Origin: an uncultured bacterium
Lineage (GTDB): Bacteria; Gemmatimonadota; Gemmatimonadetes; Longimicrobiales; RSA9
Direction of reading: 5' to 3'
Length of the DNA stretch: 6,724 nt
Assembly (NCBI GenBank): GCA_937889645.1
Contig: CALBZE010000160.1
Coordinates: forward strand, 1-6,724
Shown one piece after another: positions 1 through 4,540 of this stretch (positions are counted from its first letter, which is position 1; each line of letters begins with the position of its first letter). Both the position numbers and the translations under genes were made by a program. The notes below the pieces were generated by a model, which was not told the origin of the DNA, did not search any database, and saw only the letters and a list, made by a program, of their open reading frames with translations.

Positions 1-152
1 CGCAGCGTGGCGCTGCGCGCGCATCGCGAGGCGCCAGAGATGAGACGCTCGCGCCCGACTCGATGGCGCTCTCGGCATCGAGTCGGGCGCACCGGGCGGA
101 CACCGCCGCGAGGATTCGCCGGCGGGTATGTTGCGAAGAAAGGAGGTCAAGT
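1..152 (+). promoter_or_regulatory. Hairpin-rich leader of the 188-aa gene at 153
   Basis: No convincing gene lies here; the stretch is a series of inverted repeats. Positions 1-7 pair with 11-17 (7 bp, loop TGG). Positions 51-65 pair perfectly with 76-90 (15 bp, 10-nt loop), the longest perfect short-loop stem I found in the window. Positions 104-111 region and 115-126 form a third hairpin around loop GGAT with one bulge. The strong Shine-Dalgarno AAAGGAGG (139-146) follows. There is no U-run after the stems, so these are not obvious intrinsic terminators, and I see no convincing -35/-10 promoter. Frame 1 is open from the left edge to a TGA at 154-156 that overlaps the next ATG, and it contains the peptide RGFAGGY (see findings), so part of this could be the end of an upstream gene. 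Confidence 0.5.
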
Positions 153-719
153 ATGAAGGCATATACTTGGAGGCGTGGTCGCCTCGCGGAGGGCATTGAG
201 CTCCGCGAGGTGGAGCGCTTCGGCCTTGCGCTCGTGCTCGGAGAGCGCGGGCGTGGCCGATGGCAAGAGGTCATCACTCTCGACCGTCGCTCGCCGCCGG
301 TCGTAACGGACGGTCGCGTCGTCGAGGCGACGGCGCGCACCATCGCGCTCCCCGCTCGCGACGGGCGGCCGGAGCGCAAGTTTGTTGTATTGGCGGCGGC
401 GACGGAGAACCCGTCGTCGAGCGCGGCCCTCGTACGTGTGTCCACCGAGTGGACGTACACTCGGGGATCCCGCGGCCACGTTCGCGCTCTGCACGGAGAC
501 GTGCAGATCGTTGCACGTGGGAACGGCGCCCACGGCGACGCCGGGCGCGTCGGTTCATGGGACGATGTGCTTCTCATCGTCCCTCCGGGAGGAGAGATCC
601 TCATCCGCCCGGAGGGCGGATACAAAACCACAGCCTATAGGCTGTGGGTCGATAACGACGGTCGCGTTGACAGCGCGACCGACCTCGACAGGGACCGCAT
701 GCTCGCAATCGAAGCGTGA
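153..719 (+). CDS. Hypothetical protein, 188 aa
   Basis: I do not recognise this protein by name. The reading frame is open further upstream to an ATG at 63, but ATG 153 sits 6 nt after AAAGGAGG, and the upstream part is a 15-bp hairpin, so 153 is the better start. The product is soluble-looking with no signal peptide or membrane segment. It begins with a basic, Arg-rich stretch (YTWRRGR) and a beta-rich middle. A Gly-rich segment near residues 120-145 (GNGAHGDAGRVGSWDD) is followed by VPPGGEILIRPEGGYK, which reads like a conserved core of short beta strands and turns. The last 20 residues are acidic. The mRNA is unusual: perfect stems occur at 182-191/201-210 (10 bp), 445-451/458-464, 499-505/512-518, 604-610/614-620, 628-647 and 660-666/674-680. 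It is monocistronic or the first gene of a unit; 251 nt separate it from the next gene. Coding status is likely, function unknown. Confidence 0.7.
   Translation: MKAYTWRRGRLAEGIELREVERFGLALVLGERGRGRWQEVITLDRRSPPVVTDGRVVEATARTIALPARDGRPERKFVVLAAATENPSSSAALVRVSTEWTYTRGSRGHVRALHGDVQIVARGNGAHGDAGRVGSWDDVLLIVPPGGEILIRPEGGYKTTAYRLWVDNDGRVDSATDLDRDRMLAIEA
628..647. repeat. 20-bp perfect palindrome inside the 188-aa gene
   Basis: CCACAGCCTATAGGCTGTGG is a perfect 20-bp dyad; as RNA it would form an 8-bp stem with a UAUA loop. It lies between two further perfect stems (604-620 and 660-680). A DNA-binding operator inside a coding region is possible but unsupported. It fits equally well with the general hairpin enrichment of this gene. 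Confidence 0.6.
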
Positions 720-740
720 TGGTTCCGAGCGGCTTGGCGA

Positions 741-844
741 CCGGCAGGGTCTCCACATCGAGATCCTGCCGGCCGTCGTCACCGGTGCGCCGGCAGCGAC
801 CACCCGTGCTCAGGGGAATCCCTGGACGGGATGGCGCTGCCGGC
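741..844 (+). other. Structured intergenic block with two long hairpins
   Basis: The 251-nt gap 720-970 contains no convincing gene. Stem 1 pairs 741-753 with 760-772 (13 bp including one G-U, 6-nt loop CACATC). Stem 2 pairs 789-798 with 835-844 (10 bp perfect) and encloses a second stem 803-807/826-830 and a third 812-815/820-823 with loop GAAT, giving a three-tiered rod. A weak GGCT-TTTT-AGCC hairpin follows at 859-870. Downstream (871-960) I see little except the Shine-Dalgarno AAGGAG at 960-965. The block could be the 3' end of the upstream transcript, a leader of the gene at 971, or an independent small RNA. Neither long stem has an adjacent U-run, so simple termination is not obvious. 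Confidence 0.5.
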
Positions 845-970
845 TTCGCCTGCATCGCGGCTTTTTAGCCCCCATCTTGACCGTGGCGTCTAAGAACCGG
901 CGCTTTGCGGCATAAGGACGGCGGGCTCCGGGCTATCTCTCGGGGACCGTGTTCGTGCCAAGGAGAAGTG

Positions 971-1240
971 ATGCCGAACCACTGTGCGATCTGCGGCAAG
1001 GAGATTGCGGAAAACGACGCCTGCATCGGGGGCATGCGTACGAAGCAGCCCTTCTGCAGTGACCGCTGCTCGAAGGCCTACCTGCTCGTGAAGTGCCTGT
1101 GGTGCTTCGCCGGGAAGAAGACGGGTTTGGATCGATGGGACCTGCCTGATGGGGAGGCGCTACCGATGACCGCCGGCGGGCGCGTGCACCCGCACGCGTC
1201 GCGCCCGGACGTGCTCCGGAAGGGGGTTGGCACCACATGA
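971..1240 (+). CDS. Small Cys-rich putative zinc-binding protein, 89 aa
   Basis: ATG 971 follows AAGGAGAAGTG with good spacing; the frame is open upstream to 905, but without an equivalent ribosome-binding site. Seven cysteines sit in the first half: C5-x2-C8 (CAIC), C18, C29-x3-C33 (FCSDRC) and C42-x2-C45 (CLWC). A CxxC followed about 20 residues later by PFCSxRC resembles the zinc-ribbon/treble-clef layout of small zinc fingers such as the YacG and YHS/TRASH-like families, which mediate protein or nucleic-acid contacts. The third CxxC would allow a second metal site. The C-terminal 40 residues (PMTAGGRVHPHASRP) look disordered. The stop overlaps the ATG of a short downstream ORF (ATGA at 1237-1240), suggesting cotranscription with the PRP-1 region. 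Specific function is unknown; YacG identity is not claimed, because YacG is a host gyrase inhibitor with its own conserved core. Confidence 0.75.
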   Translation: MPNHCAICGKEIAENDACIGGMRTKQPFCSDRCSKAYLLVKCLWCFAGKKTGLDRWDLPDGEALPMTAGGRVHPHASRPDVLRKGVGTT

Positions 1241-1338
1241 GGAGCGTCGCGCGGCGGAGTGAGCCGCGGGGACCGAGCCTCGCCACCGGGCTTAAGGCGT
1301 TGGGAGGCCCGAGGCGGGCCATGAGCGAGAAGAAATAA
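1237..1338 (+). CDS. Possible 33-aa coupling ORF between the zinc-finger gene and PRP-1
   Basis: ATG 1237 overlaps the stop of the upstream gene (ATGA), with GGAAGGGGGTTGG a few bases upstream. The ORF ends TAA 1336-1338, one base before the PRP-1 ATG. The product is basic (starts MRSVARRSEPRG, ends GGPRRAMSEKK). Third positions are mostly G/C, as in the neighbours. However, it spans the leader element shared with 4541-4616, where the homologous DNA differs from it at all three codon positions, so RNA conservation explains the sequence at least as well as protein coding. It could be a translated leader peptide that hands ribosomes to PRP-1, whose own Shine-Dalgarno is weak. Confidence 0.25.
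   Translation: MRSVARRSEPRGPSLATGLKALGGPRRAMSEKK
1276..1327 (+). promoter_or_regulatory. Type-2 leader element, copy 1 (upstream of PRP-1)
   Basis: AGCCTCGCC (1276-1284) matches 4541-4549 exactly, and 1286-1327 matches 4575-4616 at 37 of 42 positions without gaps. The shared block contains a hairpin, GGCCCG-AGG-CGGGCC (1306-1311/1315-1320), and a possible GCCT/AGGC pairing (1278-1281 region with 1294-1298). Copy 2 carries an extra internal hairpin at the point where copy 1 has a single A, as expected for an RNA with a variable-length stem. It ends 12 nt before the PRP-1 start, so it could influence translation of that gene. Not a class I recognise. Confidence 0.5.
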
Positions 1339-1339
1339 C

Positions 1340-1954
1340 ATGATCACCGTCACCATTCATCGCAAAACACTCGAGCGTCACGGAGCGTGCGCCGAGGGCC
1401 TCGCGCTCTACGACGCAATCGCCGCTCGCCTGCCTGAGAGCGACGCGCGCCGAGACCGGCGTATCAAGATCAACTGGACGAGGCTTCATTCAGTCTGGCC
1501 GTACGTCGCGGGTTACGGCTTATTTGCGCGCTGGCTGGAGGCGCGGGGGATCATTCCCCGCGCCGATTTCTTCGGCGCCAACCTCTCCCACGTCAACCTT
1601 TCCAACGCCGATCTCTCCGGCGTCGATCTCTCCGCCGCCAATCTTTCCCGCGCCGATCTCTCCTGCGCCACCCTCTCCGGCGCCACCCTCTCCGGCGCCG
1701 ATCTCTCGTGCGCCGATCTCTCCGGCGCCACCCTCTCGTGCGCCAACCTCCACAGCGCCGATCTCTCCGGCGTCGATCTCTCCGGCGCCAATCTTTCCCG
1801 CGCCAATCTTTCCGGCGCCCGCCTCCACGGCGCCACCCTCTCCCACGCCAACCTTCACGGCGCCTACCGAGGATCGTCGTCCCCTATCCCCGGTTGGCGC
1901 ACGCTCGCGAACGGGTACCTCGAGCGAGAGGAGGTGACCCGTGCGGCGGAGTGA
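1340..1954 (+). CDS. PRP-1: pentapeptide-repeat protein, 204 aa, 20 repeats
   Basis: Residues 1-74 form a non-repeat N-terminal domain containing a segment shared with PRP-2 (VAGYxxFARWLExRGIIPRADF). Residues 75-174 are 20 uninterrupted pentapeptides of the A(D/N)LSx type, enough for five coils of a right-handed quadrilateral beta-helix. Residues 175-204 form a conserved tail (AYRGSSSPIPGWR). Known members of this fold include Qnr, MfpA and AlbG, DNA mimics that act on DNA gyrase, but many phage and bacterial members have no known role, so a gyrase target is only a possibility. ATG 1340 is chosen because it aligns exactly with the PRP-2 start; its Shine-Dalgarno is weak (GAGAAG), and a short ORF ends one base upstream, suggesting coupling. 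The final codons contain AGGAGGTGA (1929-1937), a perfect Shine-Dalgarno for the overlapping ORF at 1941. PRP-1 is a diverged duplicate of PRP-2, 3.9 kb downstream. Confidence 0.9.
   Translation: MITVTIHRKTLERHGACAEGLALYDAIAARLPESDARRDRRIKINWTRLHSVWPYVAGYGLFARWLEARGIIPRADFFGANLSHVNLSNADLSGVDLSAANLSRADLSCATLSGATLSGADLSCADLSGATLSCANLHSADLSGVDLSGANLSRANLSGARLHGATLSHANLHGAYRGSSSPIPGWRTLANGYLEREEVTRAAE
1562..1861 (+). repeat. Tandem 15-bp coding repeats of PRP-1 (20 units)
   Basis: This is the DNA behind the 20 pentapeptides. The usual unit is GCCGATCTCTCCGGC or a one-to-three base variant (AAC or ACC for GAT, CAC for TCC). Codon choice is very uniform (GCC, CTC, GGC), so the units remain close at DNA level and can expand or contract by slippage or unequal exchange. 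The strong strand asymmetry makes long open frames on the opposite strand that are artefacts. Confidence 0.9.
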
Positions 1955-2033
1955 CGAGCAACATCGAGCAACAGCGCGGAGGGGCTTCCTCCCCGCCATG
2001 AAGGACGGGGTTTCCGCCCCGGAATCACGATGA
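1941..2033 (+). CDS. Possible 30-aa ORF coupling PRP-1 to the nuclease
   Basis: GTG 1941 lies inside the last codons of PRP-1, 6 nt after the GGAGG of AGGAGGTGA (1929-1937), a 9-base match to the 3' end of 16S rRNA and the best ribosome-binding site in the window. The frame ends in TGA 2031-2033, overlapping the nuclease ATG (ATGA). The nuclease has no Shine-Dalgarno of its own, so reinitiation from this ORF would explain its expression. The predicted peptide is basic (starts VRRSDEQHRATARRG). In PRP-2 the same start context is present (GTG 6168) but weakened. The peptide runs through the hairpin at 1991-2010, so its sequence may be incidental; the act of translation may be what matters. An alternative 16-aa frame (GTG 1951) is less likely. 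Confidence 0.35.
   Translation: MRRSDEQHRATARRGFLPAMKDGVSAPESR
1983..2015 (-). mobile_element. IS200/IS605-like end hairpin (possible relic)
   Basis: Read on the minus strand this is GGAAACCCCGTCCTTCATGG followed by CGGGGAGGAAGCC. That closely resembles, from memory, the subterminal hairpin at the right end of many IS200/IS605-group elements carrying tnpB, where CCCCGTCC-TTCA-GGACGGGG precedes GAGGAAG. Here the stem is decayed: 1991-1995 pairs with 2006-2010, then a bulge, then two more pairs around loop ATGAA. No tnpA or tnpB gene is near. It sits where the sequences downstream of PRP-1 and PRP-2 stop aligning. Alternatives are a weak terminator for PRP-1 (the stem is followed by TTT) or chance similarity in GC-rich DNA. 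Confidence 0.35.
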
Positions 2034-2605
2034 CGCACGCCGAGCTCGTGACCTTCGCCGCGGGCTGGCTGCGCCGCACGCGCCGCCACCCGATCGTGCT
2101 CTCCGACGTCACCGTGTTCGTCACGCACGAGCAGCCGGACGTGATCGGTTGGTCGAACAAGGGCTCCTCGACGCTCATCGAGTGCAAGGCCTCGCGTAGC
2201 GACTTCCTCCGCGACGCGCGCAAGTGGTTCCGGCGCGACGCGCACATCGGCATGGGGCAGTATCGCTGGTTCTGCGCGCCAGCCGGGCTCATCGCCGCCG
2301 ACGAGCTCCCGCCGCGATGGGGGCTCATCGAGCCGGTCGGCCGGCGCGTCCGCGTCGTCCGGACGGCCGAGAGCTTCTATGAGTGGAACGAGCGCGCCGA
2401 GCTGGCGCTGCTCGTCAACGCGCTTCGCCGCGCGACGGAGGGATGGGGACGCCGGATGTTCGGCGAGATCGCGCCGCCGGCGGCCGACGGCGACCCGCAC
2501 CCGACCGCGTCGAAGATCATCCGCGACCTGCGCGCGGAGAACGTTCGGCTCCGCGATCGCCTGAGGGCGCTCGAGATGGAGGCCGAGCTCGCGAGGACGA
2601 CATGA
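2030..2605 (+). CDS. PD-(D/E)XK-like nuclease fold protein with C-terminal coiled coil, 191 aa
   Basis: Residues 36-53 give the catalytic signature expected of this fold: PDVIGW with D37, then TLIECKAS with E51-x-K53, followed by SRSDFLRDARKWFRR. Further blocks, MGQYRWFCAPAGLI and ELPPRWGLIEP (near 75-101), match a stand-alone nuclease-like family that I recall from phages and that is often left unnamed; it resembles MmcB/VRR-NUC-type proteins. The core would cut or bind DNA in a metal-dependent way; substrate and role (recombination, host DNA attack, repair) are unknown. Residues 158-190 are a heptad-like charged helix (IIRDLRAENVRLRDRLRALE), a likely coiled coil for dimerisation. There is no Shine-Dalgarno before ATG 2030, but a short ORF ends in an overlapping ATGA. 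Unlike the genes at 153 and 3420, its mRNA shows no dense perfect hairpins. The stop is followed 24 nt later by the next gene. Confidence 0.75.
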   Translation: MTHAELVTFAAGWLRRTRRHPIVLSDVTVFVTHEQPDVIGWSNKGSSTLIECKASRSDFLRDARKWFRRDAHIGMGQYRWFCAPAGLIAADELPPRWGLIEPVGRRVRVVRTAESFYEWNERAELALLVNALRRATEGWGRRMFGEIAPPAADGDPHPTASKIIRDLRAENVRLRDRLRALEMEAELARTT

Positions 2606-2629
2606 GCCCAGCGAAAGGAGGATGACGAG

Positions 2630-2815
2630 ATGGCTAAGGAGATCACGGTTCGGTGCAAGGCGTTCTCGGGTGAGGGTGTGCGCGAGAATCGAGTGATGGT
2701 GGACGAGGACGGCACGGTCCGCGTCTGGGACAGCGTCGCGGGTCACTACACGCTCTGCCACTCGCTGAGCCCCGACTCGCAGCGGCGAATCGCGCGGCTC
2801 GCCGCGGAGGCCTGA
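2630..2815 (+). CDS. Small conserved phage-type hypothetical protein, 61 aa
   Basis: ATG 2630 follows GAAAGGAGGATGACGAG, a strong Shine-Dalgarno at slightly long spacing. The short distance from the nuclease gene suggests the same transcript. The protein starts with an alternating beta-like stretch, then VRVWDSVAGHYTLCHSL, then a basic helix with QRRIARLA at the end. I recall the WDSVAGHYTxCHSL motif from many tiny phage and plasmid proteins; the Cys and two His residues could bind a metal, but no function is established to my knowledge. No membrane segment or signal peptide. Confidence 0.8.
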   Translation: MAKEITVRCKAFSGEGVRENRVMVDEDGTVRVWDSVAGHYTLCHSLSPDSQRRIARLAAEA

Positions 2816-2823
2816 GTCGCGAC

Positions 2824-2871
2824 GTCCGTGCCGGACTCCTACGTGGGCTCGGAGCGGGCGCCGTGGGCGCC
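2824..2871 (+). promoter_or_regulatory. Paired hairpins upstream of the acidic small gene
   Basis: Two short perfect stems: GTCCG-TGC-CGGAC (2824-2836) and GGCGCC-GTG-GGCGCC (2857-2871). The second ends 3 nt before the Shine-Dalgarno AGGAG (2875-2879). A hairpin just upstream of the ribosome-binding site recurs before 153, 2887, 3420, 4650, 5243 and 6381. No sequence similarity to the other leaders. Confidence 0.4.
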
Positions 2872-2886
2872 GATAGGAGAATGACC

Positions 2887-3102
2887 ATGACAAAGATTAC
2901 GACGAGAGACGACTTGGCGGCCTGGGTCGCGAACAATAACCCAGAAAACTATCTCGTTAGCAGCAATGCTGACGAGATGCACGAGCGCATTGTCGACGCG
3001 CTCGTGCAAAGCGATCACCCCAACTGGGGTGACGATTGGGAGGAGTATTTGGACGCGTTCGATTTCGCGGCCGTGGTCGACGCGATTGCGACTGAGAGCT
3101 GA
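2887..3102 (+). CDS. Small highly acidic protein, 71 aa
   Basis: Two in-frame ATGs (2881, 2887) are separated by one codon. AGGAG at 2875-2879 is 7 nt from the second and only 1 nt from the first, so 2887 is preferred. The product has about 16 Asp/Glu against 3 Lys/Arg, giving a net charge near -13. Acidic residues are spread along predicted helices (DDLAAWVANN, ADEMHERIVDAL, DDWEEYLDAFDF). Such charge is known from DNA-mimic anti-restriction proteins (Ocr, ArdA), but I see no family motif, so this remains a thought, not an assignment. Codon use in the first half is more A/T-rich than in the neighbours. The start context GGAGAATGACCATGA is nearly the same as at 6368-6384. Confidence 0.75.
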   Translation: MTKITTRDDLAAWVANNNPENYLVSSNADEMHERIVDALVQSDHPNWGDDWEEYLDAFDFAAVVDAIATES

Positions 3103-3117
3103 GGGGCGCTAGCGACA

Positions 3118-3345
3118 ATGCGCGTGACGATCACCTACGCGATTGAGCCCGTCGACGGACGGTATCTCGTATGGCGTCGCATCGGCGACGCCGAGCCGGT
3201 TGCGCTGGCGATCGGCACGAGCAGTCGGCCGCGGCGCTTTACTAGCCGTTACGACGCCGAGAGCGCCATCGAGTCGGCGCGACGGGCTGACGTCGCCGCG
3301 GGGACGCGGCTGGGAGTGGACGTCGAGGTCGTGATCTACCGCTGA
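3118..3345 (+). CDS. Hypothetical protein, 75 aa
   Basis: Starts 15 nt after the previous stop; GAGGGG near 3101-3106 is a distant, weak Shine-Dalgarno. The protein is beta-rich at both ends (RVTITYAIE, DVEVVIYR) with a helical middle, YDAESAIESARRADVAAG. It looks like a compact alpha/beta domain of the kind common in small phage proteins. I do not recognise it. It is probably in one unit with 2887-3102. Confidence 0.65.
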   Translation: MRVTITYAIEPVDGRYLVWRRIGDAEPVALAIGTSSRPRRFTSRYDAESAIESARRADVAAGTRLGVDVEVVIYR

Positions 3346-3383
3346 CCGTCACGACGTCCCGCGCCTGGTTATTCGCTGAATGA

Positions 3384-3404
3384 GGGCCCTCCGAGAGAGG
3401 GCCC
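3384..3404 (+). promoter_or_regulatory. 8-bp perfect hairpin before the DHH-like gene
   Basis: GGGCCCTC (3384-3391) pairs with GAGGGCCC (3397-3404) around loop CGAGA. It ends 15 nt before the start codon, with GGGAAG as the probable ribosome-binding site. No U-run follows, so a terminator is not favoured, though it is the only strong stem between 3345 and 3420. A second 8-bp stem opens at 3440, so the start codon sits between two stable hairpins. Confidence 0.5.
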
Positions 3405-3419
3405 GATAGGGAAGATCGG

Positions 3420-4508
3420 ATGTCGAAGCGAATTTGGCTTCTCGGGGCTCAGGACCCCGAGATGAATGCAATCGAGGTGCTTCTCCGCGAGTGCGGAGAG
3501 CACATCGCCTATGCTCGCGAGCGCGGGGCTCGCGTAGTCCCCAGTTCGGCGTATCGAGCCGCCGACGCTGTCGACGAGGCCGGCGCGGTCGTCGACCTGG
3601 CCGGGAGCCAGGTTTATTTCGTCGAGTGCGCCATCCCCGGCGTGACTGGAACGGTCATCGATCATCACCGCCCCGGCGACCCGGGATACGGACGCCCGCC
3701 GGCGGAGTTCCTGTCGGCGTCGAGCATCGGGCAGGTGATCGAGGTCCTGGCGCGCACCAGGACCACGTCAAACCTGTTCAACTACGACGTGGTTCTCGAC
3801 AATGCGCAGTGGTCGCGCATCGAGGCCGGTACCCACCACGATCATACGATGAGTTGGGGATGCGACGATGACCGTATCCCTGACGTGGAGGTTGATCGCT
3901 TTTCAGATCTGGGCGACCCACTACCCACAGTGGTTCGGCTGCTGAAACGACCCTGGCCTATGCCGTTTGCTTGGGTGGAAGAGATTGGCGCGTACATCAT
4001 CTGTACGCCGCGCGGGGGCCATGAGCTCGGCGGCGAGGTGTCTTGGCATGTGGTCCCCCACGACTTCGTTCTCGTCGCCGCGGCAGATCATTGCCTGGCA
4101 GCCGCGTACCGGGGCGAGTGTCCGGGTGTCGATCCCGACGCGCTCATGCGCTGGCGCGTCGAGACGCGCGCCAAGCACCAAGGCCTCACGACTGAGGCCC
4201 TCCTGTCCCGCATTAACGGAGCGCGGCTCGCGCTCCGTGACGCGGAGCGCGTTGACCTCGGCAACGGCCAAACCGTCGCCGATCTCCGGGACCGCGAGGT
4301 CCCGGAGCTGCCAGAGGCAGCTGTCCGCGATGGCGTTGCCTACCTCGCAACCGTCGCCGATCGTGACGGCCGCAAGAAGATCGTCCTCGGAGGGCACACG
4401 TCTCCCGAGACTGTGAAGGCCTTTCTCGAGACCTGGGCTCCGGCCCAGGGGCTCGTGGACCTCTACGGAGATCCGGCCCGCGGATTCGCGGGCGGATACC
4501 TGCCATAG
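3420..4508 (+). CDS. DHH-like phosphoesterase-family protein, 362 aa
   Basis: The N-terminus is a nucleotide-binding-like fold start (RIWLLGAQDPEM). Residues 79-90 carry VIDHHRPGDPGYG, the DHH signature of RecJ-type and related phosphoesterases, where the Asp and His residues bind Mn ions. A second metal-type motif, AADHCLAAAYRGECPGVDPD (221-240), follows, and the C-terminus (residues 321-362) has a GGH and ends ARGFAGGYLP, reminiscent of the substrate-binding DHHA1-like half. From memory, this combination occurs in unnamed phage/prophage proteins; a nucleic-acid or nucleotide phosphodiesterase role is plausible but not shown. Residues 111-210 between the motifs look variable. There is no signal peptide. 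The coding DNA holds about eleven perfect stems of 7 bp or more (for example 3743-3750/3757-3764, 4216-4225/4229-4238 and 4284-4293/4298-4307 with a GCGA loop). ATG 3420 follows the hairpin leader. Confidence 0.8.
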   Translation: MSKRIWLLGAQDPEMNAIEVLLRECGEHIAYARERGARVVPSSAYRAADAVDEAGAVVDLAGSQVYFVECAIPGVTGTVIDHHRPGDPGYGRPPAEFLSASSIGQVIEVLARTRTTSNLFNYDVVLDNAQWSRIEAGTHHDHTMSWGCDDDRIPDVEVDRFSDLGDPLPTVVRLLKRPWPMPFAWVEEIGAYIICTPRGGHELGGEVSWHVVPHDFVLVAAADHCLAAAYRGECPGVDPDALMRWRVETRAKHQGLTTEALLSRINGARLALRDAERVDLGNGQTVADLRDREVPELPEAAVRDGVAYLATVADRDGRKKIVLGGHTSPETVKAFLETWAPAQGLVDLYGDPARGFAGGYLP

Positions 4509-4540
4509 AGCCACGCGGAGGAAGGATTAGCCTGCGAGAC

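Noticed and set aside
63..152. Longer start (ATG 63) for gene 1
   Set aside because: The added residues are encoded by the 15-bp hairpin and have no Shine-Dalgarno; ATG 153 has an excellent one.
667..700. Promoter with TTGACA at 667
   Set aside because: No -10 box at 16-18 nt spacing, and the TTGACA is the loop of a perfect hairpin within the gene.
859..870. Intrinsic terminator GGCT-TTTT-AGCC
   Set aside because: The stem is only 4 bp and the T-run is in the loop, not after the stem.
382..915. 177-codon + strand frame across gene 1 and the gap
   Set aside because: Its product is a low-complexity Arg/Ser/Thr chain typical of an off-frame reading of GC-rich DNA, and it overlaps the better gene 153-719.
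1562..1861. CRISPR-like array from the regular repeats
   Set aside because: Units are contiguous 15-bp codon blocks without spacers, in frame with a pentapeptide protein.
1520..2893. 457-codon open frame on the minus strand
   Set aside because: It is antisense to PRP-1, the nuclease and the 61-aa gene. Its repetitive Gly-Ala/Glu stretch is the complement of the pentapeptide repeats, and no ribosome-binding site or recognisable domain is present.
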